Shown: positions 56,351 through 64,000 of the stretch, in pieces | How positions within the stretch are numbered: position 1 is the stretch's first letter | Layout: each line of letters starts with the position of its first letter | Source of the DNA: Calothrix sp. 336/3 | Lineage (GTDB): Bacteria; Cyanobacteriota; Cyanobacteriia; Cyanobacteriales; Nostocaceae | NCBI RefSeq assembly: GCF_000734895.2 | Contig: NZ_CP011382.1 | Coordinates: 4,814,700-4,878,699 of the forward strand | DNA: 64,000 nucleotides | Reading direction: 5' to 3' | Translations under genes and position numbers: made by a program | The notes under the pieces: model-generated | Database searches by the model: none | Seen by the model: the letters and a program-made list of their open reading frames with translations, nothing else | What the model was told of the DNA's origin: nothing

Positions 56351-57586
56351 ATGGAAACTACCGTGAGTCGTCCCATTCGTTTTGACAATCATCCTTTTAA
56401 ATTTCTGTTGTATTTAGAATGGTTTTTACTAGGATTTGCCATTATTTCCTCTAGCTTACCCTATCCTTGGCATCGTTATTCTGCGAGATTTCCCGAAGCG
56501 ACTATTTGTTGTTTATTAATATTTTGCTTGATGGGTTTGCAGTTACCTACAGGTAATAGAAGGAGCAAAATCATCTATACGGTTGTAGAATTTTTATTGA
56601 TTTTGATCACTGGTCAATTTGGGATTAAAACGGCACGATTATTTCCTTTTTTATTTGTAATTATTGTGACTCGTAGTTGTCTTATCTTCGGTTTAAAAGG
56701 GCGGGTAGTAGTTACAATCTTAGCATTTTTGAGTTTTTTAGTGACATTTCAGCAAAGATTTCCGAATTTATCACCTAGGATATTAAGACATGAAAGAGTT
56801 GAATTTATTCAAGAGAAGCTGTTATTTTTTCAACTAAGCTTTGCTCTACTTTTTGGCTTATCCCTGGTATTTATTTTATTATTAATGAATACTCTCCTAT
56901 CAGAATGGAAAAATAGAGAGCAGTTGGCAGATGCTAATCAAAAATTACGTAAATATGCATTAAAAATTGAGAATCAAGCGACTTTAGAAGAACGAAATCG
57001 GATTGCTAGGGAAATTCATGATTCCTTGGGACATTCTCTCACTGCTTTGAATTTACAGCTAGAAACGGCGGTTAAATTATGGCAATCGAACCCAGAAAAA
57101 GCTTTATTATTTCTGACTCGTGCAAAGGAATTAGGTTCTAAATCTCTCCAGGATGTGAGACAATCTGTTTCAACTATGCGCTCCAATCCCTTACAGAATC
57201 AATCTTTAGAAGAGGCGATCGCCAGTTTGATAGAAAATATTAATCGCTCTACTGGTCTGATGCCGATATGTAATATTCAGATTCATGCTATCTTATCAAC
57301 GGAGGTAAGTATGGCGATTTACAGAATTATTCAGGAGTCCCTGACAAATATTTGTAAATATGCGCAAGCCACCCAGGTGATATTAGAATTAATGACTGTT
57401 GACAATCATATTTTACTCCGAATTATTGATAATGGTATTGGGTTTAATCTGATACAAAATACTACGGGTTTTGGTTTGCAGAGTATGCGCGATCGCGCTC
57501 TGTCTTTAGGAGGAAATATTTATATAGATACCGCTCCTAATCGTGGTTGCACAATTGAAATTAAAATACCCTTATCTGAGTCTTAA
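56351..57586 (+). CDS. NarL-family membrane sensor histidine kinase
   Basis: The 411-residue product has six or so N-terminal membrane helices (about 16-180) with almost no extracytoplasmic loop, then a HisKA_3 dimerisation domain (EERNRIAREIHDSLGHSLTAL, phosphorylated His223) and a HATPase domain (IIDNGIGFN, GFGLQSMRDRALSLGG). The lack of a periplasmic sensor suggests it senses a membrane or small-molecule signal. It is 119 bp upstream of its probable partner regulator. Confidence 0.92.
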   Translation: METTVSRPIRFDNHPFKFLLYLEWFLLGFAIISSSLPYPWHRYSARFPEATICCLLIFCLMGLQLPTGNRRSKIIYTVVEFLLILITGQFGIKTARLFPFLFVIIVTRSCLIFGLKGRVVVTILAFLSFLVTFQQRFPNLSPRILRHERVEFIQEKLLFFQLSFALLFGLSLVFILLLMNTLLSEWKNREQLADANQKLRKYALKIENQATLEERNRIAREIHDSLGHSLTALNLQLETAVKLWQSNPEKALLFLTRAKELGSKSLQDVRQSVSTMRSNPLQNQSLEEAIASLIENINRSTGLMPICNIQIHAILSTEVSMAIYRIIQESLTNICKYAQATQVILELMTVDNHILLRIIDNGIGFNLIQNTTGFGLQSMRDRALSLGGNIYIDTAPNRGCTIEIKIPLSES

Positions 57587-57705
57587 GTGCTTAATTTTAA
57601 GTAAATATTTATGGTAGATATTTTATCTAAATTCATAAGTAGGATTATACAGATTCATCATAATCTCTTTTTACTGAATATATCCCTTTTCATGACTTCC
57701 CATAG

Positions 57706-58368
57706 ATGACAAATCCTATCAAAGTTATACTCGTAGATGATCAATACCTCATTCGTCAAGGGTTAAGAGCTTTATTAGAATTAGAAGCAGATTTAGAAGT
57801 AGTCGCAGAAGCAGAAAATGGGAAAATCGCCCTAGAATTAATTGCTCAATTACATCCAGATGTTGTATTAATGGATATCCGTATGCCAATTATGGATGGA
57901 GTTGCAACAACTAAGGAAATTTACCAACGGTTTCCCCTTGTAAAAGTATTAGTTTTAACTACCTTTGATGATGATGAATTTGTCACCACTGCATTACAAA
58001 ATGGAGCAATGGGCTACTTACTTAAGGATACACCTTCAGAAGAGTTAGCTGTGGCTATTCGTGCTGTTTATAAAGGATATACTCAACTAGGACCAGGTAT
58101 CGTAAAAAAATTACTGATGCAATTTTCTCGAACTTCGGAAAAAAATTTACTAACGCCTCCTGATAGTTTAGCAGAATTAACACCTAGGGAGAAAGAAGTT
58201 TTACGTTTAATTGCTACAGGAGCAAGTAATAAAGAAATCTCTCAGATTTTATACATCTCGGAAGGTACTGTGAAAAATCATGTCACAAATATTTTAAATC
58301 GCTTAAATTTGCGCGATCGCACTCAAGCAGCAATCTTTGCTAATTCTTTTTTACCCTATCTGAATTAA
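57706..58368 (+). CDS. NarL/FixJ-type response regulator
   Basis: The 220-residue product has a receiver domain (DD at 11-12, phospho-acceptor Asp57 in [12 protein letters not shown], Lys in [10 protein letters not shown]) and a C-terminal LuxR-type helix-turn-helix ([40 protein letters not shown]). It should regulate transcription after phosphorylation by the adjacent HisKA_3 kinase. Only 6 bp separate its stop from the channel gene, which makes that gene a likely cotranscribed target or partner. Confidence 0.95.
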   Translation: MTNPIKVILVDDQYLIRQGLRALLELEADLEVVAEAENGKIALELIAQLHPDVVLMDIRMPIMDGVATTKEIYQRFPLVKVLVLTTFDDDEFVTTALQNGAMGYLLKDTPSEELAVAIRAVYKGYTQLGPGIVKKLLMQFSRTSEKNLLTPPDSLAELTPREKEVLRLIATGASNKEISQILYISEGTVKNHVTNILNRLNLRDRTQAAIFANSFLPYLN

Positions 58369-58374
58369 AATATA

Positions 58375-59166
58375 ATGTTAATCAGTCAAGAGACCAGGGA
58401 ATTGTATTTTACTGATTTAGATACTCCGATTGGCAAAATAGTTAATTTAACTATTGCCTGTTTGATATTTCTCTCTTCGATGATATTTGTCATTGAAACT
58501 TATGATATTTCTGATGATGTTCGTTTTTGCTTAGATGTAGTTGATAATATTATCGTTATTTTATTTTTGGTTGAATACCTTCTCAATTTTTGGAGTGCTA
58601 ATCACAAAATCAAGTATATTTTCAGCCTATACTCAATTATTGATTTAATGGCAATTTTGCCTCTATTTTTTGGTACTGATATTAGTTTTATCCGTTTGTT
58701 GAGATGGTTTCGGATTTTAAGGTTAATTCGCTTTTTAGATAAAAAATCCTCCTTCAGTTATATTGCTCAGGAAGACAATCTGATTTTTGTGAGGATATTA
58801 TTTACCTTATTTGCGATTATTTTTGTTTATTCTGGCTTAATTTATCAGGTAGAGCACCCCGTCAATTCTCAAGTATTTAGCACTTTTTTAGATGCGTTCT
58901 ATTTTTCTGTTGTGACAATGACAACCGTTGGGTTTGGAGATGTCACACCAATTTCGGAATTAGGACGTTTATTGACTGTATTAATGATATTAACAGGGGT
59001 TGCTCTAGTTCCCTGGCAAGTAGGTGATTTAATTAAGCGATTAGTCAAAACAACAAATCAAGTCAACATTATTTGTGCTAATTGTGGCTTGGCTTTTCAT
59101 GACAATGATGCTAAGTTTTGTAAACAATGTGGAACTAAATTGAATATTTATGTACAGCAAGAATAA
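58375..59166 (+). CDS. Voltage-gated-like potassium channel with C-terminal zinc ribbon
   Basis: The 263-residue product has six membrane segments. The S4-like segment (about 105-121) carries regularly spaced arginines (RLLRWFRILRLIRFL), and the pore has the potassium filter TTVGFGD at 183-189. After a short cytoplasmic linker the C-terminus carries a four-cysteine zinc ribbon (C234, C237, C249, C252). The start ATG lies 6 bp after the regulator gene. Ion specificity for potassium follows from the filter; voltage gating is inferred from the S4 charges. Confidence 0.9.
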   Translation: MLISQETRELYFTDLDTPIGKIVNLTIACLIFLSSMIFVIETYDISDDVRFCLDVVDNIIVILFLVEYLLNFWSANHKIKYIFSLYSIIDLMAILPLFFGTDISFIRLLRWFRILRLIRFLDKKSSFSYIAQEDNLIFVRILFTLFAIIFVYSGLIYQVEHPVNSQVFSTFLDAFYFSVVTMTTVGFGDVTPISELGRLLTVLMILTGVALVPWQVGDLIKRLVKTTNQVNIICANCGLAFHDNDAKFCKQCGTKLNIYVQQE

Positions 59167-59334
59167 CTTTGCCTATAGATATCAAATTAGTCTTTAGAAA
59201 AACTTCTTTCCTCTTTTTTTCAGGATGATGTCAGAGAATCATCAAAAAAGTATGAATAAGTATACTTTAAAGGTCATATCTTCAGTACTAGAAGCGATAA
59301 AATGGAATGAATAGTTAAGCTCCTCACACCAATT

Positions 59335-59373
59335 AGCCGTGATTAAACATGATGTTTCACGGCTTTTATTTTT
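59335..59373 (+). terminator. Rho-independent terminator downstream of the channel gene
   Basis: AGCCGTGA and TCACGGCT (8 bp) enclose a 14-nt loop and are followed by TTTATTTTT. It overlaps the end of the convergent aroK gene, so it may also mark that gene's 3' end. Confidence 0.75.
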
Positions 59374-59929
59374 AGTTATATTCAACTGGATTATTCTGTT
59401 GTTTTAAGACAGCGGGAATTGTTGCTATAATCCGAGTCGCGATCGCGTCGGGTGTTTCATCCCCTGTGATTGTAATCTGTAAGTCTGCTTGCTTGTATAA
59501 TCCTTGACGTTCTTCCAGTAGCGATCGCAGTTTCTCTTCTAAATGGCTATCTTGAAGTAATGGTCTGGTGGTATCTTCAGCTAAACGCTGACAAATTACT
59601 TCTACAGGGGCATCTAACCACACAACTAAGCCATGACGCAAGTAACTCCAATTTTCCCGTCGGAGGATAATACCCCCACCAGTAGCAATACACAAATTTT
59701 TATAAGCACAAACCTGTGCCAAAATATCACTTTCTAGCTGACGAAATGTGGTTTCTCCCTCTGTGGTAAATATTTCATTAATCGTTTTACCTGTAGCCGT
59801 TTCGAGTAAACTGTCAGTATCTAAAAACCTGTATTTTAATTGACGTGCGAGTAAATTTCCTACCGTAGTTTTACCAACACCCATCATTCCAATTAAGTAC
59901 AAGTTAATCCCTTTTAATAAGTTACTCAC
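59372..59929 (-). CDS. aroK: Shikimate kinase
   Basis: ATP-dependent phosphorylation of shikimate in aromatic amino acid synthesis. The 185-residue product shows P-loop IGMMGVGKTTVG (about 13-24), the shikimate-binding FLDTDSLLE, TEGETTFRQLE, the ATGGGIIL loop and the RPLL lid Arg. It starts at a GTG; no ATG gives a complete P-loop strand upstream. Stand-alone gene. Confidence 0.95.
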   Translation of the reverse strand: MSNLLKGINLYLIGMMGVGKTTVGNLLARQLKYRFLDTDSLLETATGKTINEIFTTEGETTFRQLESDILAQVCAYKNLCIATGGGIILRRENWSYLRHGLVVWLDAPVEVICQRLAEDTTRPLLQDSHLEEKLRSLLEERQGLYKQADLQITITGDETPDAIATRIIATIPAVLKQQNNPVEYN

Positions 59930-60014
59930 TAGTGACTACACTCCCTTTCTGCATCTCCAACTCCTAGTTAGTCTGGGGGAATTGGCAAATAAACTAATTA
60001 TTTCTTACTCTACA

Positions 60015-61583
60015 TTAAATTCTTGACTGGGAATAACTTTCACGGATATATCTTTTCAATTGTGTTTCTACGGTTGTCTGCATAAGTAGGCAACTATTGT
60101 CATTGGCGGCTAACTGGAAGTTTGCTTCGATGAGCTGCTCAATAATATATTCTATCAATATGGGTGTTTGGCGAAACACAAAGTTTTGATTTTCAATCAG
60201 ACAACGTTTTTGCAATAAGTCTATGGCTTCTAAGATTAATCTCTGGGAAACTGGGGGAGAAATACTTTTCTGTAACTGTGATAGGGAAATAAATTCACCA
60301 TTTAATGCTAGCCAAGAGATAACTTGTTTTTCTAAGTTATAAAGACGGGAAAATTGCTGATCAAAAATTGTGCGAATTTCTCCAAAAACTAAGGTATTCT
60401 GAGCTAAAAAATCACCGACATCACCAGAAAATAAATCGGCGATCGCGGTTGCAACTAGCTTGAGAAATAGGGGGTTCCCGGCATAAATTTGGATTAATGT
60501 TTGAGATTCCACGGGAGAAATTTCCACTAACCCCTTATGGAATAGAATTTGCTGACTATCTTCTACAGTTAAGCTTGTCAATTTGTAACAACGTACAGGT
60601 AAAGTATTCCCCTCTAAAATTGCAATTTCCTGGGGTTTTTCTCGAGTTGTAACTAATAGACAGCTTTGATGTCGAGTATCACCAATTCTTTGAATTAATT
60701 CTCCATATCCTTCATAACCAGGGCTATATTTAATTTGAGGATAAAACTTATCTATATTTCCTGAAGATTGGGGATTATCAAATGTTGCTTCTATACCATC
60801 TAAAATAATTAAACATCGAGAAACCCTCAAACAATCTATTAAGAGAGAAATTTGATTTTCTAATCGGGGAATGTAGTTAATTTCCCTGTCTGTATCGGGA
60901 GAGAGAAAGTTGATGATCTCTGACAAGATGATTTCCGGTTTGGGTGCGAACTTTAGCGATCGCCAGATGACAAAATCAAAGTCTTCTTGGATATCTACCG
61001 CTAACTTCACCGCTAAAGCGGTTTTCCCAATTCCTGCACTTCCCAAGAGTACAACTAAACGACATTGGTCTTGATTAATCCAACTTTTTAACCGCGATAA
61101 CTCTGGAATTCTACCATGAAAATAACTGACATCGACCGCTTCTCCCCAATCCTGTTGTGGAGTGGAAATCATCGATATGTATTCCCCAACCATTTTTTCA
61201 CTGAGAGACATTTGATTATTGACAGCATCAATTTTGAACCAAAGTTTTTTATAACCAGCTTGTTCTAATAGATGAGTCACCCGACTCCAGTTTTTCACCT
61301 TCACAGTGTTTCCAGACTGGATACTTAACATTTCTTCAATATATTTATATAATCCATTGGAAAGATATACTCGCACCGTACTACTGCTGCGACTTTGATA
61401 AACTGTATTGGCAATTTCTGCGGGACTTAATCCACACAATAAACCTCGCAAAAACTTCTTTTCTACAGGTGTGAGTGACTTTCCCTTTGCGGATGCTAAA
61501 TCAATATATAACTTATCTAGCTCCCAATGATTTTTAGCTTCTTTAAATTCCTCTTCTAAGCTTGGTGAATCGATTATTGTCAT
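60015..61583 (-). CDS. STAND-type NTPase with N-terminal HTH-like domain
   Basis: The 522-residue product has an N-terminal domain (about 35-115, LTPVEKKFLRGLLCGLSPAEIANTVYQ..VRVYLSNGLYKYIEEM) that I know from many cyanobacterial NB-ARC proteins, then a STAND ATPase: P-loop GSAGIGKTA at 182-190, Walker B CLIILDG near 257-263, and a sensor-like CLLVTTREKP near 302-311. The C-terminal part is a winged-helix-like region (QVISWLALNGEFISLSQLQKSIS). No WD40 or TPR sensor repeats follow, so it is a short form. A signalling or conflict role is inferred from the class only. Confidence 0.85.
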   Translation of the reverse strand: MTIIDSPSLEEEFKEAKNHWELDKLYIDLASAKGKSLTPVEKKFLRGLLCGLSPAEIANTVYQSRSSSTVRVYLSNGLYKYIEEMLSIQSGNTVKVKNWSRVTHLLEQAGYKKLWFKIDAVNNQMSLSEKMVGEYISMISTPQQDWGEAVDVSYFHGRIPELSRLKSWINQDQCRLVVLLGSAGIGKTALAVKLAVDIQEDFDFVIWRSLKFAPKPEIILSEIINFLSPDTDREINYIPRLENQISLLIDCLRVSRCLIILDGIEATFDNPQSSGNIDKFYPQIKYSPGYEGYGELIQRIGDTRHQSCLLVTTREKPQEIAILEGNTLPVRCYKLTSLTVEDSQQILFHKGLVEISPVESQTLIQIYAGNPLFLKLVATAIADLFSGDVGDFLAQNTLVFGEIRTIFDQQFSRLYNLEKQVISWLALNGEFISLSQLQKSISPPVSQRLILEAIDLLQKRCLIENQNFVFRQTPILIEYIIEQLIEANFQLAANDNSCLLMQTTVETQLKRYIRESYSQSRI

Positions 61584-61839
61584 TCTTGTATTTTTTAATA
61601 TTTTGATAATATATTCATCCTATTTGTTTTGGTTGCAGATTTATCGATTTTACTCAACCAAATTTTCTATTATCAATAAAATTTGACATTTATTGCTCAT
61701 ATTTTTGATTCATGATTAGATTTTTTACTGTTAATGATTGAGTCAGATAAATTCAGATTTGACAGCCCATAAATAACTAAATGCACCCATATACTAACGA
61801 TTTTTTTTGTAAACTGATAGTAAATACAGAGTGAAGTTA

Positions 61840-61863
61840 TAACGAATTTCATAACATTCGTTA
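61840..61863. repeat. 8-bp inverted repeat upstream of the STAND gene
   Basis: TAACGAAT and ATTCGTTA, 8-nt spacer TTCATAAC. It lies 257 bp upstream of the STAND ATG. It could be a regulator binding site; no U-tract follows. Confidence 0.4.
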
Positions 61864-61970
61864 GGTGACTACTTGATGTTTACTTCGGTATCTTTAGGCT
61901 TAATAGAAATTTAATAAGGCTTGATGGAAACTTTATTTAAACTATGTTGATCAAGGAGAAGAGCAGAGGA

Positions 61971-62051
61971 ATGATTTTGCTAGGCAGAAACACTACTGTG
62001 TTCTTAATCGTACAAAATAAGGGGAATGAAGATGAAAATTTTAATGGCTAA
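61971..62051 (+). CDS. Possible 26-residue microprotein
   Basis: The ATG is preceded by AGGAGAAGAGCAGAGGA, a strong purine-rich ribosome-binding stretch. The frame encodes MILLGRNTTVFLIVQNKG and an acidic tail, then TAA. Too short to judge by composition. It overlaps the next short frame. Confidence 0.25.
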   Translation: MILLGRNTTVFLIVQNKGNEDENFNG

Positions 62052-62121
62052 TACCTTGATTTTTAGGCTAGTTTATCAACATCTGCAAAATAAAAAAACG
62101 ACTTACCTGTATAAAGAATAA
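62032..62121 (+). CDS. Possible 29-residue microprotein
   Basis: The ATG lies 6-7 nt after AAGGGGA, a good ribosome-binding site. The frame encodes MKILMANTLIFRLVYQHLQ and a basic, tyrosine-containing tail, then TAA. The hydrophobic start and basic end could be a small membrane peptide. It overlaps the 3' end of the previous short frame by 20 bp. Uncertain. Confidence 0.25.
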   Translation: MKILMANTLIFRLVYQHLQNKKTTYLYKE

Positions 62122-62269
62122 CTGTATTTATTAAAAAAATGGCAAAATTTTGATTAAGAATTATCTGGCAGTTTCTTTGGTAAAGTCCAAGACTGCGATC
62201 GCCGTTACAGATTTTTGAGTCAGAAAAAGCCCGAATAAGAAGAGTGTGGTCGTTTGAGGGTTAAATTTT

Positions 62270-62464
62270 ATGATGCGGATTCGTGATGTTGTGCAAAAAG
62301 CTTTAGTAACTGGATACTTAACAGTCGAAGCAGAAAATCAACTCCGGCAATTGCTGAGTACCCGGTATGAGTTGGAAGACTTCAACGCTTTTATGCTCCT
62401 GCAAGAAGCTGCCATGACAGGGAAAGTCAGACAAGAATCCCGTGAACAGCGTTGCCCCACCTAG
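62270..62464 (+). CDS. Small conserved cyanobacterial protein
   Basis: The 64-residue product: MRIRDVVQKALVTGYLTVEAENQLRQLLSTRYELEDFNAFMLLQEAAMTGKVRQESRE. I recall similar small proteins, with the same KALxTGYL and AENQLRQLL blocks, in many Nostocales. It looks soluble and helical, function unknown. Two ATGs in a row (62270 and 62273) are possible starts. A HIP1 site lies about 70 bp upstream. Confidence 0.75.
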   Translation: MMRIRDVVQKALVTGYLTVEAENQLRQLLSTRYELEDFNAFMLLQEAAMTGKVRQESREQRCPT

Positions 62465-62521
62465 TACCTCTGGGTAGAATTCAAAATATGTCCTGCGGAC
62501 ACGCTATGCGTTAGGAAAGCT

Positions 62522-62534
62522 CCTCCACAGGAGG
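62522..62534. repeat. Small hairpin in a dispersed-repeat fragment
   Basis: CCTCC-ACA-GGAGG follows a CCTGCGGACACGCTATGCG stretch (about 62492-62510) that resembles a repeat family scattered through Nostoc genomes. It lies just after the small plus-strand gene. Confidence 0.4.
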
Positions 62535-62536
62535 CA

Positions 62537-62564
62537 CAAAATTCAAAATTCAAAATTCAAAATT
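62537..62564. repeat. Heptamer repeat CAAAATT x4 (STRR type)
   Basis: Four perfect copies of a 7-bp unit run into the stop codon of the LapA-like gene, so the repeat has grown up to the 3' end of that gene. Confidence 0.85.
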
Positions 62565-63297
62565 ACCGGCGAGGACGCTTGTTTCGATTTTCAGAGTCAT
62601 CAAAATCTTCATCATCCTCTGAGAAAATTCCCCAATCATCATCGTCATTATTGCCATCATTGTCATCATTTACCAGATCCTCGGCTTGATTTTCATCTGG
62701 TGGTTGATAGGGGGGAATAATTACACGGTAGTCAGCATCGAATACAGACTCAGTTTTACCAACTCCAGAGTTTTTCGGTTCACGGTAGCTGTAGGAATAT
62801 ACCGAGCCAGATTGAGACTTACTTTTCACATCTTGCTGACGCTCGTAGCTTTTACCATCCTGAACCTGAGTTTTTGCAGATGGGGGAGGTGTTTCCCTCT
62901 CCTCATCAAAGTCCCAATCCTGCGGACGATCAATGTCTTCCCAATCGCCATCATTATCACGACTAGAAGTCGCTTTTTCCGGGGATGGAGTGGGAGCGCG
63001 AGGGGGTTTTTCCTCTTTGGACGGACGCTGGGTAGTTGTCTCTTTAAAAGTGGATTTCCTGGAGGAAGTCGGACGTTTTTCCCCTGCCAGAGAATTAGCA
63101 ATTGGAAATAAACTGGTAATAACTAAAGAAGTAATTACACCCGCAGAGGTAGCAAACAAAATCCAAATCGCCAACGGTAAGGATTTTGTGCGTACACCAA
63201 AAAAAACTAACGGTAGGACTGGAGACCAGTTTTGTGCTAGTAATAGCGTTAGTCCTCCGAGTAGTGCAATTAACAAGATTAAACGAAATAAAGCCAT
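62563..63297 (-). CDS. LapA-like (DUF1049) membrane protein with long acidic tail
   Basis: The 244-residue product has two N-terminal membrane segments (about 4-22 and 41-66) typical of LapA/DUF1049 proteins. The rest of the chain is disordered and low complexity (S/T/P/K-rich, then D/E/N-rich DDDDWGIFSEDDEDFDDSE) and ends in a basic KRPRR. The tail is cytoplasmic if the usual topology holds. The function is unknown; LapA relatives affect lipopolysaccharide assembly in E. coli, but the acidic tail is not part of that family. Confidence 0.8.
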   Translation of the reverse strand: MALFRLILLIALLGGLTLLLAQNWSPVLPLVFFGVRTKSLPLAIWILFATSAGVITSLVITSLFPIANSLAGEKRPTSSRKSTFKETTTQRPSKEEKPPRAPTPSPEKATSSRDNDGDWEDIDRPQDWDFDEERETPPPSAKTQVQDGKSYERQQDVKSKSQSGSVYSYSYREPKNSGVGKTESVFDADYRVIIPPYQPPDENQAEDLVNDDNDGNNDDDDWGIFSEDDEDFDDSENRNKRPRR

Positions 63298-63537
63298 ACT
63301 CTAGGCAAAAAGTAAAAGATAAAAATAAGAGTTTATATCAAGTTAGGGTAATTGCTCATAGGTAATGAGATGATGTTTTTCTTGATTACCCTTTGGACTT
63401 CGGTATGAGCGCTACTTCGAAAAAGCTCCCTTCAACTCAGGGTATCGCAGTACAAGTCAGTCGAAAGCTGACTCTCAGAACAAAACCCATAACCTATTTA
63501 CTAACCCACAGAAATTATCATGATGTTGCTGCTGTCA

Positions 63538-64000
63538 TTACTTTCTTCCTTCCCAGCGTTGGATGGGAATACAATCTATATCTAATTGATCTAAGGCACG
63601 GGCAACTACGAAATCAACCAAATCTTCAACAGTTTGCGGATGATGATACCAAGCTGGAATCGCTGGGACTATTCTCGCACCTGCTTCTGCTAGGGTTGTT
63701 AGATTTCGTAAATGAATTAAGCTAAAAGGTGTTTCCCTCGGCACTATAACTAATTTACGTCCTTCCTTCAGTTGAACATCAGCTGCTCGTTCCAAGAGAT
63801 CAGAACTTAAACCTGCGGCTAATTTAGCGACTGTACTCATACTACAAGGCATGACGAGCATACCCAAAGTGCGGAAAGAACCGCTAGCAATATTTGCTCC
63901 CACATCTCCCGATGAATGACATCGCAGTTTCCCTGAGTTTTCTACCTCTGCTTGTTGTCGCCAAAATAGCTCTTGTTGTATGGGTTCGGATGGCATACGG
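63538..64000 (-). CDS. ubiX: Flavin prenyltransferase UbiX, C-terminal part, cut by window edge
   Basis: The frame is open to base 64000, so the N-terminus with the FMN-binding start is outside the window. Visible are RCHSSGDVGANIASGSFRTLGMLVMPCSMSTVAKLAAGLSSDLLERAADVQLKEGRKLVIVPRETPFSLIHLRNLTTLAEAGARIVPAIPAWYH, which is the UbiX/Pad1 core with its prenyl-acceptor and phosphate-binding residues. It makes prenylated FMN, the cofactor of UbiD decarboxylases. The internal ATG at 63996 is not the true start. Confidence 0.93.
   Translation of the reverse strand, partial: RMPSEPIQQELFWRQQAEVENSGKLRCHSSGDVGANIASGSFRTLGMLVMPCSMSTVAKLAAGLSSDLLERAADVQLKEGRKLVIVPRETPFSLIHLRNLTTLAEAGARIVPAIPAWYHHPQTVEDLVDFVVARALDQLDIDCIPIQRWEGRK

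Larger units (their letters stand above)
61584..62269. other. 686-bp intergenic region with an inverted repeat and two short frames
   Basis: AT-rich region between the STAND gene (minus) and the small plus-strand gene. It holds the inverted repeat at 61840-61863 and two overlapping short frames with ribosome-binding-like sequences at 61971-62121. No larger gene. Confidence 0.5.

Noticed and set aside
63393-63725. 110-codon plus-strand frame opposite ubiX
   Set aside because: More than half lies antisense to the well-supported ubiX coding region; the rest has no recognisable motif.

Overview
The window looks like chromosome of a filamentous, heterocyst-forming cyanobacterium (Nostocales). The evidence is the frequent HIP1 octamer GCGATCGC, heptanucleotide tandem repeats typical of Nostoc/Anabaena intergenic DNA, cyanobacterial-type housekeeping proteins, a PatA-like response regulator, and above all a long one-direction polysaccharide cluster. 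The content and order of that cluster match, from memory, the heterocyst envelope polysaccharide (HEP) island of Anabaena PCC 7120 (alr2825-alr2841, including hepC and hepA). I saw no rRNA or tRNA gene, insertion sequence or CRISPR array.

Layout. 1-12.05 kb is mainly housekeeping: a cut-off secreted S8-like protein, rpe, a six-repeat protein of unknown function, uvrB with a thioredoxin-fold protein, a rhomboid protease, a low-molecular-weight tyrosine phosphatase, an EbfC-type nucleoid protein, serS, rseP-nth, rpsN, a small conserved protein and aat. 12.4-38.5 kb is the HEP-like island, all on the minus strand. In transcription order it holds rfbF, an FAD oxidase, an SDR epimerase, two paralogous GT2 enzymes, a PhyH-type dioxygenase, an RfbC-type epimerase, a GT1 enzyme, a SAF-domain dehydrogenase, a second GT1 paralogue, a PIG-L deacetylase, a GT4 enzyme, a Wzc/Wzz-like co-polymerase, hepC, hepA, four more glycosyltransferases and an O-antigen polymerase/ligase-like membrane protein. 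38.9-42.7 kb (minus) is a vWA, PP2C phosphatase and kinase-TPR set resembling a TerY-P triad. 43.4-45.5 kb holds a PatA-like regulator and a lone receiver protein. 45.7-55.9 kb is housekeeping again (pheT, glgC, ispG, a C-terminal processing protease and small proteins). 56.3-59.2 kb is a histidine kinase, response regulator and potassium-channel-like gene set. 59.4-64 kb holds aroK, a STAND ATPase, small proteins, a LapA-like membrane protein and the 3' part of ubiX.

How the genes fit together. The island encodes activated-sugar supply (cytidylyltransferase, epimerases, oxidoreductases), initiation on a lipid carrier (HepC-like sugar transferase), chain building (nine predicted glycosyltransferases), trimming (deacetylase), and export and length control (HepA ABC exporter, polymerase-like protein, Wzc-like protein). 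The Wzc-like protein has a degenerate P-loop, so it may act without kinase activity. The signals I would check first are non-coding: an interleaved pair of 8-bp inverted repeats, able to form an H-type pseudoknot, 39-97 nt upstream of hepC; a run of four hairpins ending in a U9 tract downstream of the last island gene; and a clear terminator that cuts hepC off from the Wzc-like gene. All calls come from reading the sequence; no database search or folding programme was run.
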